DNA of 49,623 nucleotides. Origin: Bacteroidales bacterium (GTDB lineage: Bacteria; Bacteroidota; Bacteroidia; Bacteroidales; UBA932). The translations under genes were made by a program, and so were the position numbers. The DNA lies in assembly GCA_017412645.1 (NCBI GenBank), contig JAFPWX010000015.1, forward strand, positions 1-49,623, given 5' to 3'. The notes below the pieces were generated by a model. That model was given only the letters and a program-made list of their open reading frames with translations. It made no database searches and was not told the origin of the DNA. Below are positions 1 through 8,405 of this stretch, piece by piece (position 1 is the stretch's first letter; every line of letters begins with the position of its first letter).

Positions 1-1050
1 AATCAAACGCACAAAAGACACAGTGTGCTCTGGGACATTGTCACCCAACCAAATATGTAATACAGCTGATGCTTCAACTATTATTGGCAGCGTTATTAAA
101 AGAATCAGATAAAAAGATATTTTGCTGGATGAAAAATATAGCCGTTTCATAAAACCATAATCTTTTTCTGCATATGACTTTGTCAACTGGGGTCTGAATG
201 CTGTCTGGAAACTTTGAACAAACTGATTAGTTGCCGTTAAGACCTGATATGCCAAGCCTCTGGCGGCATTTACAACCGGACCGAAAAATACATTCAACAA
301 AATATTAAGTCCACTACTTTTTAAAGTTTGGGAAAGTGTATCCACAAACGAATAGCCAGCAAAGGCAGTTAAGGCCTTGATTTTCGCCCAATTCCATGAT
401 ATTAAAAAGCGCCCCAAATCAAGTTTCCTTTCAACATAGATTACATATAAGACATAGTCCAACACAGAAATACCCATAATACAAATGGAGTAAAATATCA
501 GTTTGTCTGATTCGACGAATCTAAGAACCAGTACTATTAATAATTTAAGAACCGCATCTATTACCGAAATAATAGCAAAAACATTCATTTTTTCATATGC
601 AGTCACCATAGCGGTATATGGAGACTGAAAGATTGTAAATGCTATAGCAACAATAGATGATTGGTATACCCAATTGGCGGCGATCAATCTGTTTTCAGGG
701 ATAATCATCTTATTATTTAGAAACCATAACCCTATGGTTTCCGAGATCAATAGAACGGACAATACTAACAATACCTGAGCGCCAAATGATGCCCTAAACC
801 ATTCTATCAAATTGCTTTTATCTCCCTCGCCCATCACGATATTATAATATCTCTGATAAGCGGCCAAAAGGGATGTATTTACAAAAGACACCATTGATAT
901 TACTCCACCGACTGCATTGTAAATACCGAAATCTTCTACACCTAATTCTTCAAGAATAATCCTTGAGGCATATAGAGATATAAGTAGTACTATGAAAGAG
1001 CGAAGATAGAGTAATAATGTATTTTTAAATATTAACGACGTATTTGCCAT
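1..1050 (-). CDS. wzx: Wzx-type polysaccharide flippase, partial (C-terminus outside window)
   Basis: The frame is open from an ATG at 1050 to the window edge (350 codons), so the C-terminus is missing. The translation starts MANTSLIFKNTLLLYL and has many hydrophobic segments separated by short basic loops, for example around residues 15-30, 85-105, 120-140, 165-185 and 310-330. The motif EELGVEDFGIYNAVGG near residue 35 is typical of Bacteroidota polysaccharide exporters of the MOP superfamily. Such proteins flip lipid-linked oligosaccharide units across the inner membrane. It is the last visible gene of the polysaccharide operon, 26 bp after the glycosyltransferase. Family membership is a homology judgement by eye. 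Confidence 0.85.
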   Translation of the reverse strand, partial: MANTSLIFKNTLLLYLRSFIVLLISLYASRIILEELGVEDFGIYNAVGGVISMVSFVNTSLLAAYQRYYNIVMGEGDKSNLIEWFRASFGAQVLLVLSVLLISETIGLWFLNNKMIIPENRLIAANWVYQSSIVAIAFTIFQSPYTAMVTAYEKMNVFAIISVIDAVLKLLIVLVLRFVESDKLIFYSICIMGISVLDYVLYVIYVERKLDLGRFLISWNWAKIKALTAFAGYSFVDTLSQTLKSSGLNILLNVFFGPVVNAARGLAYQVLTATNQFVQSFQTAFRPQLTKSYAEKDYGFMKRLYFSSSKISFYLILLITLPIIVEASAVLHIWLGDNVPEHTVSFVRLI

Positions 1051-1076
1051 GTTGGGCTTTATCTTACCTTATACTA

Positions 1077-2270
1077 TTAGGCCAAAAAGAGATCACTTAG
1101 TTGTTTAAAAATTGTATCATTGTCAATTACATACTTATCGCAGTTCTTTTTAATTCTAGAATACTCCTCCTTGTTATGAATCAAATTAAAGATATGTGTG
1201 TCCAAATTTTCAATTCTATCAACGTAACCATCGTAAGAATTTGTTACGAATTCTTTGGCGGAACTAAAATCAGAGCATATTACGGGTGTTTTTAATATTT
1301 TTGCCTCTATTACGACCCTTGGACATGCTTCGTAAGATGAAGTATTCACTATCAGTTGTGCATGAGAAATATATGGATAGGGATTAATCTTTCCCCCTAG
1401 ACACTTTACACAATCATCCACATTAAATGCAAGTATTTTATCTTTTAATTGGTCAAACTGACCATCTACATTGCCGTCTCCTATAATATACCAAATAAAA
1501 CTAGCCCCTCTTTGTTTAAGTTTGAAAGCTATTTCGGGAATTTTTGGAAATTGCTTGGGTGGAGCTATTCTGCCTACAGAAACAATTCTAAATTTATCGG
1601 TTAAAAACCTTTGATCATCTATCTCTTCGTGTGATTTTGAAATAATACTATCTGTATTCTGGATGTTATGAATAGATATTATTTTATTATCAATTGTGTC
1701 AAAATATAATGCAAAATCATCACGTGTAGTTTTACTGACACATATGATCTTATCAAAAAGAGCATAGCAATGTTGCTCATATTCTCTATCTTTTGCCGAA
1801 ATTTGATTCTTGTAATGGCTATATTCCGTTCTGTACCATGCGTATTTCTTTGGAGAATTGAAGTAACTGGCTAAATACGTTGAACTTCCCTCTTGACAAG
1901 ATGCCACTATATCAAACTTTTCCTTTTTCTGAATTCTATTTGCGATTCTTCTATATATATGTTTATCTATATTATAGCCAATTTTTTTTAAAAGAAAATC
2001 AACTCCCTCTATGAAAAGGAATAATATTTTTCTAATAGATGATTTTTCGTTCTTATAATCTCCCGTCAATGCGGAAAGGATAAAGCTTTCTGGTAAGATT
2101 TTATAATCCTCATATAACGCCTTTACTGGTCCTTGGTGGGTCATCCCCAATATATATATATTCAAATTGCACTTTGATAAGTAAGACAACATGTTTAAGG
2201 TACTGAATACAGTACCTCCGAATGTAAAACGTGGAAGAATAAACAAAACCTTTTTATTATTTTGAATCAT
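1077..2270 (-). CDS. Glycosyltransferase, GT4-like (group 1)
   Basis: A 397-residue protein with the GT-B layout. An N-terminal Rossmann-like start (KKVLFILPRFTFGGT) carries the glycine-rich acceptor-side loop. The C-terminal half begins with RIVSVGRIAPPKQF and contains IIGDG and a late E-x7-E type motif (SSYEACPRVVIEAKIL) that binds the nucleotide-sugar donor in GT4 enzymes. It probably adds one sugar to the lipid-linked repeat unit at the cytoplasmic face. Donor and acceptor cannot be told from sequence. Base composition is very AT-rich, unlike the right half of the window, as is common for exchangeable polysaccharide genes. Confidence 0.85.
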   Translation of the reverse strand: MIQNNKKVLFILPRFTFGGTVFSTLNMLSYLSKCNLNIYILGMTHQGPVKALYEDYKILPESFILSALTGDYKNEKSSIRKILFLFIEGVDFLLKKIGYNIDKHIYRRIANRIQKKEKFDIVASCQEGSSTYLASYFNSPKKYAWYRTEYSHYKNQISAKDREYEQHCYALFDKIICVSKTTRDDFALYFDTIDNKIISIHNIQNTDSIISKSHEEIDDQRFLTDKFRIVSVGRIAPPKQFPKIPEIAFKLKQRGASFIWYIIGDGNVDGQFDQLKDKILAFNVDDCVKCLGGKINPYPYISHAQLIVNTSSYEACPRVVIEAKILKTPVICSDFSSAKEFVTNSYDGYVDRIENLDTHIFNLIHNKEEYSRIKKNCDKYVIDNDTIFKQLSDLFLA

Positions 2271-2310
2271 ACTGCTATATGCTTTAAATGTTCTTACAAG
2301 TCATTTATTA

Positions 2311-4125
2311 TCAATAAACTCGTAAGTTATTCTTATCATCGTTTTTTACATTGATTATTTTACAACTTTTATCTTGATAGAATACCTTTATGTCACTATT
2401 ATCAGTATCTAAATACAGATCCTTTGTTATGTAATAGAAAGGTATATCTCCTTTCGGTGATGAGCATCTGCGAATCTTCAAATGGTTTTCTGCGTTATCA
2501 TAACCTTCATGAGCTTTGAACTGAATTCTGTTCACATTATGACAATCTTCTATCGTAACTTTTCCTGTAATCACCAATTCTGGAATATTTGACTGAAAAA
2601 TCTTTATTGCATCATTCCCCTTATTCTGTGCGAACAAATAATCTATTCCATTCACCTTAAAATCCACATTATTATGCCTACTTATATCATCGAAAAAAAT
2701 ATAATTATAGATAGTACGATTAGATGGGATACTTGCTCTTTTTAAGGAAGATTTAATATGGATGTTTTCGTAAACATCTTCTAAACCCATGTCGGAATCA
2801 TTCCACATTATTGTCCTTGGCATACTTTCCTCCTCAACATCTATTGAAACCTCTATATTATTCATAGAAACGGGTTCACGTTCGTATGCCGTAAACATTG
2901 TAATTTCAAATGGGCCTTTATCAATTTGAGATTCCTTATCGTCTGCGGGCATCACTTTTATATTAAATATAAGATTGTCTGAACCTTTATACTTATATAC
3001 TCCTTGACTATCCGAATATCTTGCAGGCGATAAAATACAATCTCTATTGGCAATGTATTCATTCCTAGATACTATATTAATTTTGCAATGAGATAAACCA
3101 GCCAACCAGCAGGATCTATGCTGCTTGTCAGATATCACATCAATACTATTATAGGATCCCAAATGAATGGTTACAGGATAACCACATCGTTCGGCTACTA
3201 CATTCAGTTCAGAATTAACAAGACCATTTTCACCAGTCAGATATGGCCTACTATAATCTCCAGATATCACACCATAACGAGCGCCATAAATATTCGAATG
3301 AATTTTTATATTGTAACAATCTTTATATAAATGGATAAAAGTTTGACCAAAATACCCTATGCCTGACTGCCATGTTGTGAATAAACCAGCCGTAGTAGAG
3401 TCATTATTTCTATACAAATCTTCTCCCCAATCATTATTCTCACTCCTGTAGTTCAAGTCCTGTATTGTCAGATTTTTTGAGCTTGTGATGGACAAAAAAA
3501 TCGAAAGAGCAGAATTCATTTCTTCATGATTTGTCCTAAGATCTAATATCGTAGCGTTATTTCCCTCAATTATCTTGTCCGAAATGTTTGTATATTCACA
3601 AATACATGATCTAAGTCGATTCCCCTTAATATCAAATAGAGGTTCCTTCCATATCCGGTAAGTTCTATCTGGCTCCAACTCAAGCGAGCAAGGGGATTTC
3701 CCCCTCAATGCCAAATCAAACATTGCAGCAATTAAATAAGTATCTGCTCCTACTTTTTCACTGTTTTTCTCACTTATGTATGGCCTATAATTACCAAAAT
3801 ACTTGTAAGAAACTTTTCTTACTATAAAAGAACCCTGGAAATGTATATCATAAAACACACCCTTTTTCAGTCCGGTAATTCTATTATTATCACCTATAAT
3901 TGTGCCGTCTTTTAAACGCCCTCCGCGAAACAACAATTGACTATTCTTACCTAATAGGACCGTATCGCCATTAAAGTTAATCGTATCTTTGAGAACAAAA
4001 ACAGAATTATCTTTTGATAGCAACTCTTTATTCTCTTGTTTTATAACTATATGTTCTCGTACAGGCGAACTATTGAAAATACCCAATAAAAGATATGCTA
4101 CAAGCAAGACTGAATTTAGATTCAT
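2311..4125 (-). CDS. Secreted protein, probable right-handed beta-helix fold
   Basis: A 604-residue protein with a hydrophobic N-terminus (SVLLVAYLLLGIF) that looks like a signal peptide or anchor. The body is rich in Asn, Ile, Ser and Tyr. It has short repeating beta-strand patterns such as NTINF/GDTVLLGKNSQLLF and NLTIQDLNY, as in parallel beta-helix proteins related to pectate lyases. It lies between fnlB and a glycosyltransferase gene in the polysaccharide operon, so a role in modifying, binding or cleaving the surface polymer is plausible. No catalytic residues could be recognised, so the function is open. Base composition is strongly AT-rich. Confidence 0.55.
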   Translation of the reverse strand: MNLNSVLLVAYLLLGIFNSSPVREHIVIKQENKELLSKDNSVFVLKDTINFNGDTVLLGKNSQLLFRGGRLKDGTIIGDNNRITGLKKGVFYDIHFQGSFIVRKVSYKYFGNYRPYISEKNSEKVGADTYLIAAMFDLALRGKSPCSLELEPDRTYRIWKEPLFDIKGNRLRSCICEYTNISDKIIEGNNATILDLRTNHEEMNSALSIFLSITSSKNLTIQDLNYRSENNDWGEDLYRNNDSTTAGLFTTWQSGIGYFGQTFIHLYKDCYNIKIHSNIYGARYGVISGDYSRPYLTGENGLVNSELNVVAERCGYPVTIHLGSYNSIDVISDKQHRSCWLAGLSHCKINIVSRNEYIANRDCILSPARYSDSQGVYKYKGSDNLIFNIKVMPADDKESQIDKGPFEITMFTAYEREPVSMNNIEVSIDVEEESMPRTIMWNDSDMGLEDVYENIHIKSSLKRASIPSNRTIYNYIFFDDISRHNNVDFKVNGIDYLFAQNKGNDAIKIFQSNIPELVITGKVTIEDCHNVNRIQFKAHEGYDNAENHLKIRRCSSPKGDIPFYYITKDLYLDTDNSDIKVFYQDKSCKIINVKNDDKNNLRVY

Positions 4126-4163
4126 GAAATATTCAGCTAAGTGATGAGGATAAAACAGGAATA

Positions 4164-5369
4164 TTATACTTTCTCAAAGAACGTATCAGGTTTGTCTGGA
4201 TTGAAAACCTCATTGCAGTACATCACAGTAACAAGGTCTTCGGTCTCGCTCAGATTGATGATGTTATGGGTATATCCTGGGAGCATGTGAACTGCCTCAA
4301 TCTTATCGCCATTCACTTCCCACTCCAGCACTTTGCCTTCAGGGTCGTTCAGGTTGCGTTGCTGGATAAGGCCGTGACCTTTGACCACAATGAACTGCTC
4401 AAACTTGGTGTTGTGCCAGTGCTGGCCTTTGGTGATGCCAGGTTTGGAGATATTGATGCTCACCTGACCTGCATTGAGGGTGTGCACCAACTCGGTGAAA
4501 CTGCCACGGTCGTCCACATTCATCTTCAGGGAGAAGGCGGTCTTCTCGTAAGGCAGGTAGCTTAGGTAGGTGCTGAAGAGCTTCTTGGCAAAGCTGCCAG
4601 TGGGTATCTCAGGTATCATCAGGGTCTTGGGCTGCTCTGCAAAACTCTTCAGCAGTTCCACGATTTCACCTAATGTTACTTTATGGGTAATAGGACAATA
4701 ACGGTACTTACCAAGAGGCCCAGGAATAACCTCTAATCCTTCAAACTCACAATGATGACTTTTGCCTTCCAATAACGCCATCATTTCATCTACAAGATCA
4801 TCAATATACAGCAACTCCAGCTCAACACTAGGGTCATTCACTGTATATGGCAAGTCGTTGGCAAAGGCGTTGCAGAAGGTGGCTACGGCACTGTTGTAAT
4901 TTGGACGGCACCATTTACCAAAGAGGTTAGGAAAGCGATAAACGTGCACATCTGCACCTGTTTCCTTACTATATTCCAAGAAAAGATCTTCTCCAGCTTT
5001 CTTAGAGCGTCCATACTCGCTATTGCCAAAACGGCCTGTTAGTGATGCCTGTTGGCTGCTTGACAGCATTACAGGGCACTTGTTACCATACTTCTTAAGA
5101 GTATCAAGAAGAGTAGAAGCAAAGCCAAAATTGCCTTGCATAAACTCCTCTTGATTTTGAGGTCTATTCACGCCTGCAAGATTGAAAACAAAGTCACAAT
5201 CTTTGCACCATGCTTCTAACTCCTCGGAAGTACTGTCAATGTCATACTCAAATACAGCCTCAATAGTCAAGCCAGAATGGGTCTTATCTTTACCTGCCTG
5301 TATATTCTTCAGTGCCCAACAAAGGTTTTTACCAACAAAACCTTTCGCACCAGTAACTAAAATTTTCAT
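4164..5369 (-). CDS. fnlB: UDP-L-FucNAc synthesis bifunctional epimerase/reductase, FnlB/CapF/WbjC type
   Basis: A 401-residue two-domain protein. The N-terminal part is a short-chain dehydrogenase starting MKILVTGAKGFVGKNL (NAD(P)-binding GxxGxxG) with a YGRSKKAGE catalytic Tyr-Lys pair near residue 120. The C-terminal part, from about residue 280, is a cupin with the metal-site segment GQHWHNTKFEQF. This SDR-plus-cupin fusion is the hallmark of CapF, which epimerises C3 and then reduces C4 of the 4-keto sugar made by CapE/FnlA. FnlA and FnlC genes lie just upstream, so the pathway to UDP-L-FucNAc is complete. A four-helix-bundle gene separates it from fnlC. Confidence 0.92.
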   Translation of the reverse strand: MKILVTGAKGFVGKNLCWALKNIQAGKDKTHSGLTIEAVFEYDIDSTSEELEAWCKDCDFVFNLAGVNRPQNQEEFMQGNFGFASTLLDTLKKYGNKCPVMLSSSQQASLTGRFGNSEYGRSKKAGEDLFLEYSKETGADVHVYRFPNLFGKWCRPNYNSAVATFCNAFANDLPYTVNDPSVELELLYIDDLVDEMMALLEGKSHHCEFEGLEVIPGPLGKYRYCPITHKVTLGEIVELLKSFAEQPKTLMIPEIPTGSFAKKLFSTYLSYLPYEKTAFSLKMNVDDRGSFTELVHTLNAGQVSINISKPGITKGQHWHNTKFEQFIVVKGHGLIQQRNLNDPEGKVLEWEVNGDKIEAVHMLPGYTHNIINLSETEDLVTVMYCNEVFNPDKPDTFFEKV

Positions 5370-5378
5370 ATCATGAAA

Positions 5379-5416
5379 AGTTTAAAGCGTTTAAGATGTT
5401 TAAGAGTTTAAGGTTT
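5379..5416. repeat. GTTTAA-rich tract, left flank of four-helix gene
   Basis: Four spaced copies of GTTTAA or GTTTAAG occur in about 38 bp next to the stop codon of the four-helix-bundle gene. The tract on the other side of that gene has the same words in inverted orientation (CTTAAAC). Together they frame the gene. Confidence 0.6.
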
Positions 5417-5800
5417 ATATTTCGCGCCTGTAATCTCGCTCGTTTTTATCTCCTTAATAAAGTTCATGATAGAGGCTGAGAGTTTTCTACAATCAGAATA
5501 GAGTTCTTCGTACTCTTCTGGAGTCAAATAGCCAATATCATTTGCTCTTATCAGCTGAGAGCGTACTTCACCACAAGAACCTTTAGCGATATATAAGAAG
5601 TTCAAGAATTCTTTATTGCCAGTTCTTTCGAACCATTCAGCAATATTATCCATGATGGAACCAGCTGCTGCACGTATCTGCTGAACAAAGCGATAATCGG
5701 ACTTGAACCCTTCCCTATTTGTAACAGGATAAATCTTCTTTGAAAGCTCACGTGCTTTCTGGGAGATTGCAAGTTCTTCAAAGTCTCTTACTGCAGCCAT
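5408..5800 (-). CDS. Four-helix-bundle protein (S23 / 23S rRNA IVS-encoded family)
   Basis: A 130-residue all-helical protein. Family landmarks are the N-terminal FEELAISQKARELSKKIY, the central QIRAAAGSIMDNIAEWFERTGNKEF (helix 2 with the conserved S-x2-D/N-NIAEG-like patch) and the C-terminal LYSDCRKLSASIMNFI. Members are found inside 23S rRNA intervening sequences and, often in Bacteroidota, as extra genes within polysaccharide clusters. Their biochemical role is unknown. Here it interrupts fnlC-fnlB and is bounded on both sides by GTTTAA-rich tracts in inverted orientation, which suggests it arrived as a small cassette. Confidence 0.88.
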   Translation of the reverse strand: MAAVRDFEELAISQKARELSKKIYPVTNREGFKSDYRFVQQIRAAAGSIMDNIAEWFERTGNKEFLNFLYIAKGSCGEVRSQLIRANDIGYLTPEEYEELYSDCRKLSASIMNFIKEIKTSEITGAKYKP

Positions 5801-5833
5801 CTTAAACTTCTTAAACCTTTAAACTCCTTAAAC
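5800..5833. repeat. TTAAAC-rich tract, right flank of four-helix gene
   Basis: Spaced TTAAAC words (CTTAAAC, TTAAACC, TTTAAAC, CTTAAAC) lie directly before the start codon of the four-helix-bundle gene. They are inverted relative to the tract after its stop codon. Confidence 0.6.
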
Positions 5834-5835
5834 TA

Positions 5836-6999
5836 TTACAATTCCTTCCTCCACACCATTTTATTCACTACACCTACATAAGACTGAATGATACGTACCA
5901 CCTTGGTACTTACATTCTCATCTACATAGTCGGGAACAGGTATGCCGGGTTCGTGGTTCTGGATGAGCTCTACAGCTACATCCACACTCTGCAGGAGGCC
6001 CTTGGTGTCAATGCCACTCAGCACAAAGCAACCCTTATCCAATGCTTCAGGACGTTCAGTAGAAGTCCGGATGCATACAGCCGGAAACGGATGTCCAACA
6101 CTGGTGAAGAAGCTGCTCTCCTCGGGCAGAGTGCCGCTGTCGCTCACCACTGCAAAAGCATTCATCTGAAGGCAGTTGTAGTCATGGAAGCCCAGAGGCT
6201 CATGCTGGATCACTCGCTTATCCAGCTGGAATCCAGATGCCTCCAAACGCTTCCTTGAACGAGGATGGCAGCTATAGAGAATTGGCATATCATACTTTTC
6301 TGCCATCTTGTTAATGGCATTGAACAAGCTCAGGAAGTTCTTCTCTGTATCAATGTTCTCCTCTCTATGTGCAGAGAGCAAAATGTACTTGCCCTTCTCC
6401 AAGCCCAAACGCTTGTGAATATCAGATGCCTCAATCTCTGCAAGGTTATTGTGCAGCACCTCAGCCATAGGTGAACCGGTCACATAAGTACGCTCCTTGG
6501 GCAGACCGGTATCAGCCAAATAACGTCTTGCATGCTCGCTGTACGCCATATTTACATCAGAAATGATGTCCACAATTCTGCGGTTCGTCTCCTCAGGAAG
6601 ACACTCATCCTTACAACGGTTACCAGCCTCCATATGGAAGATAGGTATGTGTAGGCGTTTAGCACCTATTACAGACAAGCAACTATTGGTATCTCCAAGA
6701 ACTAGTACTGCATCCGGTTTTACCTCCACCATCAGTTGATAACTCTTGGCGATGATGTTACCCATCGTCTCGCCCAGGTCGTTACCCACGGCTTCCATAT
6801 ACACATCCGGGTCTGCCAACTTCAGGTCCTTGAAGAATACTCCATTCAGATTGTAGTCATAGTTCTGACCGGTATGTGCCAGCAAGCAGTCAAAATACTG
6901 ACGGCACTTATTAATCACTGCAGCAAGGCGGATAATCTCCGGCCTTGTGCCAACAATAATCAGAAGCTTCAGCTTCCCGTTATCTTTAAATGCTGCCAT
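5836..6999 (-). CDS. fnlC: Non-hydrolysing UDP-sugar 2-epimerase, FnlC/CapG type
   Basis: A 387-residue GT-B-like epimerase. It has LLIIVGTRPEIIRLAAVI at the N-terminus, LVLGDTNSCL in the middle, HMEAGNRCKDECLPEETNR (family active-site region) and SDSGTLPEESSF before the C-terminal helices. In CapE/F/G clusters this enzyme inverts C2 in the last step and yields UDP-L-FucNAc. It lies between fnlA (2-bp gap) and the four-helix-bundle gene. The wecB homologue at 11009-12184 is the same superfamily but diverged, with IGHVEAGLRT in place of FHMEAGNRC. The assignment to FnlC rests on this divergence and on position. Confidence 0.9.
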   Translation of the reverse strand: MAAFKDNGKLKLLIIVGTRPEIIRLAAVINKCRQYFDCLLAHTGQNYDYNLNGVFFKDLKLADPDVYMEAVGNDLGETMGNIIAKSYQLMVEVKPDAVLVLGDTNSCLSVIGAKRLHIPIFHMEAGNRCKDECLPEETNRRIVDIISDVNMAYSEHARRYLADTGLPKERTYVTGSPMAEVLHNNLAEIEASDIHKRLGLEKGKYILLSAHREENIDTEKNFLSLFNAINKMAEKYDMPILYSCHPRSRKRLEASGFQLDKRVIQHEPLGFHDYNCLQMNAFAVVSDSGTLPEESSFFTSVGHPFPAVCIRTSTERPEALDKGCFVLSGIDTKGLLQSVDVAVELIQNHEPGIPVPDYVDENVSTKVVRIIQSYVGVVNKMVWRKEL

Positions 7000-7001
7000 A
7001 G

Positions 7002-8057
7002 TTATATAAGATTAGGAATACCATTAAGTTCATTCTGGATGTAAGTCAAAGAAGCTATCTTATCCTTAGTTTCCTCCAGATTCAGAATCCTAGTGTTATT
7101 TGAGTTGAACTCATCAATCAGCGCACGCTTCACATCACCCTCCTTGAAGTACTTGTCGTAGTTCAGGTCTCGGTTATCAGCAGGCACTGCATAGAAGTTA
7201 CCCATATCTATTGCCTTGGCAGCCTCTTCCTTGGTCAGCAGAGTTTCATACATCTTCTCACCGTGGCGTATACCAATCACGCGAATCTCAGGATCATTAG
7301 GTGCCTGGTGCTTGAAGAGTTCAACAACAGCCTTTGCCTGCGTCTCAATCGTACAGGCGGGGGCTTTCTGCACTAATATGTCACCATTCTTACCATTCTC
7401 GAAAGCAAACAACACCAAGTCAACAGCCTCTTCCAGCGACATAATGAAACGGGTCATAGAAGGCTCGGTAATGGTGATAGGATTGCCTTTGCGAATCTGG
7501 TCAATCCAAAGAGGAATAACACTACCACGGCTACACATAACGTTACCATAACGAGTGCAGCAGATTTTTGTATCACCAGAAAGACGACTCTTTGCTACAG
7601 CTATCTTCTCCTCAATGGCTTTGGTGATACCCATCGCATTGATAGGATAAGCCGCCTTGTCTGTGCTCAAGCAGATAACACACTTTACACCTGCATCAAT
7701 GGCGGCATCCAGCGTGTTGTCTGTTCCAATCACATTGGTCTTCACTGCCTCCATAGGGAAGAACTCGCAACTGGGTACCTGCTTTAGTGCGGCAGCGTGG
7801 AACACATAGTCAACGCCTTTCATAGCATATTTCAGCGTTGATTTGTTTCTAACATCACCAATATAGAATTTGATTTTGTTAGCAACTTCCGGCATACGAG
7901 CCTGGAAGTCGTGACGCATATCATCCTGCTTCTTCTCGTCGCGGGAGAAGATGCGGATTTCTCCAATATCGGTTCTGAGGAACCTGTTCAACACTGCATT
8001 ACCAAAACTACCTGTGCCTCCAGTAATGAGGAGGACTTTGTCCTTAAATACTGACAT
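7002..8057 (-). CDS. fnlA: UDP-GlcNAc 4,6-dehydratase/5-epimerase, FnlA/CapE type
   Basis: A 351-residue SDR enzyme. It has KVLLITGGTGSFGNAVL at the N-terminus, FHAAALKQVPSCEFFPMEA and the catalytic block STDKAAYPINAMGITKAIEEK, in which the family's usual Tyr-x3-Lys is replaced by Met-x3-Lys. That replacement is typical of inverting 4,6-dehydratases such as CapE and FlaA1. It converts UDP-GlcNAc to the 4-keto-6-deoxy-L-arabino intermediate, the entry step to UDP-L-FucNAc. It is followed 2 bp later by fnlC. Upstream lies a gene-free stretch and then the CBASS pair. Confidence 0.93.
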   Translation of the reverse strand: MSVFKDKVLLITGGTGSFGNAVLNRFLRTDIGEIRIFSRDEKKQDDMRHDFQARMPEVANKIKFYIGDVRNKSTLKYAMKGVDYVFHAAALKQVPSCEFFPMEAVKTNVIGTDNTLDAAIDAGVKCVICLSTDKAAYPINAMGITKAIEEKIAVAKSRLSGDTKICCTRYGNVMCSRGSVIPLWIDQIRKGNPITITEPSMTRFIMSLEEAVDLVLFAFENGKNGDILVQKAPACTIETQAKAVVELFKHQAPNDPEIRVIGIRHGEKMYETLLTKEEAAKAIDMGNFYAVPADNRDLNYDKYFKEGDVKRALIDEFNSNNTRILNLEETKDKIASLTYIQNELNGIPNLI

Positions 8058-8405
8058 AATATCTGTTACTTAAATTGATTATTTCAAATGTTAAATGTTG
8101 ACCTGCGGTCGACCTTGCTCACGCTCGGCAATGTTGGCTGTCGCCTTCCTCGGACGCGACTCGGCCATCACTAAGCAAGCTCAGATGGCGCTCGCTGCTC
8201 CCTCGGTTCAAGCAAGCTCGGTATTGCTCTCGCTAAAATCGCAATGTTAATTTGTTAACTGTTAATTGTTCAATGTTTGGCAGATGATGTGATTCTTTCC
8301 TATCACATTTCCCTGCTTATGCCGCTACTTTATTTGTGTGTTTGGCTGTTGCCAGCAAAAACCCACAAATATTACCTTGGTCATGTCTATATCGTATTCC
8401 ATATT
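8058..8405. other. Gene-free spacer between fnlA and the CD-NTase gene
   Basis: 348 bp without a supported gene. It starts with an AT-rich tract holding AAATGTTAAATGTTG (8086-8100). A GC-richer patch with repeated CTCGG/GCTCG words follows (about 8100-8240), then a second AT-rich tract of GTTAA words (about 8245-8275). The first tract recurs at 10997-11010 on the far side of the CBASS pair. I see no clear terminator or promoter. Confidence 0.5.
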
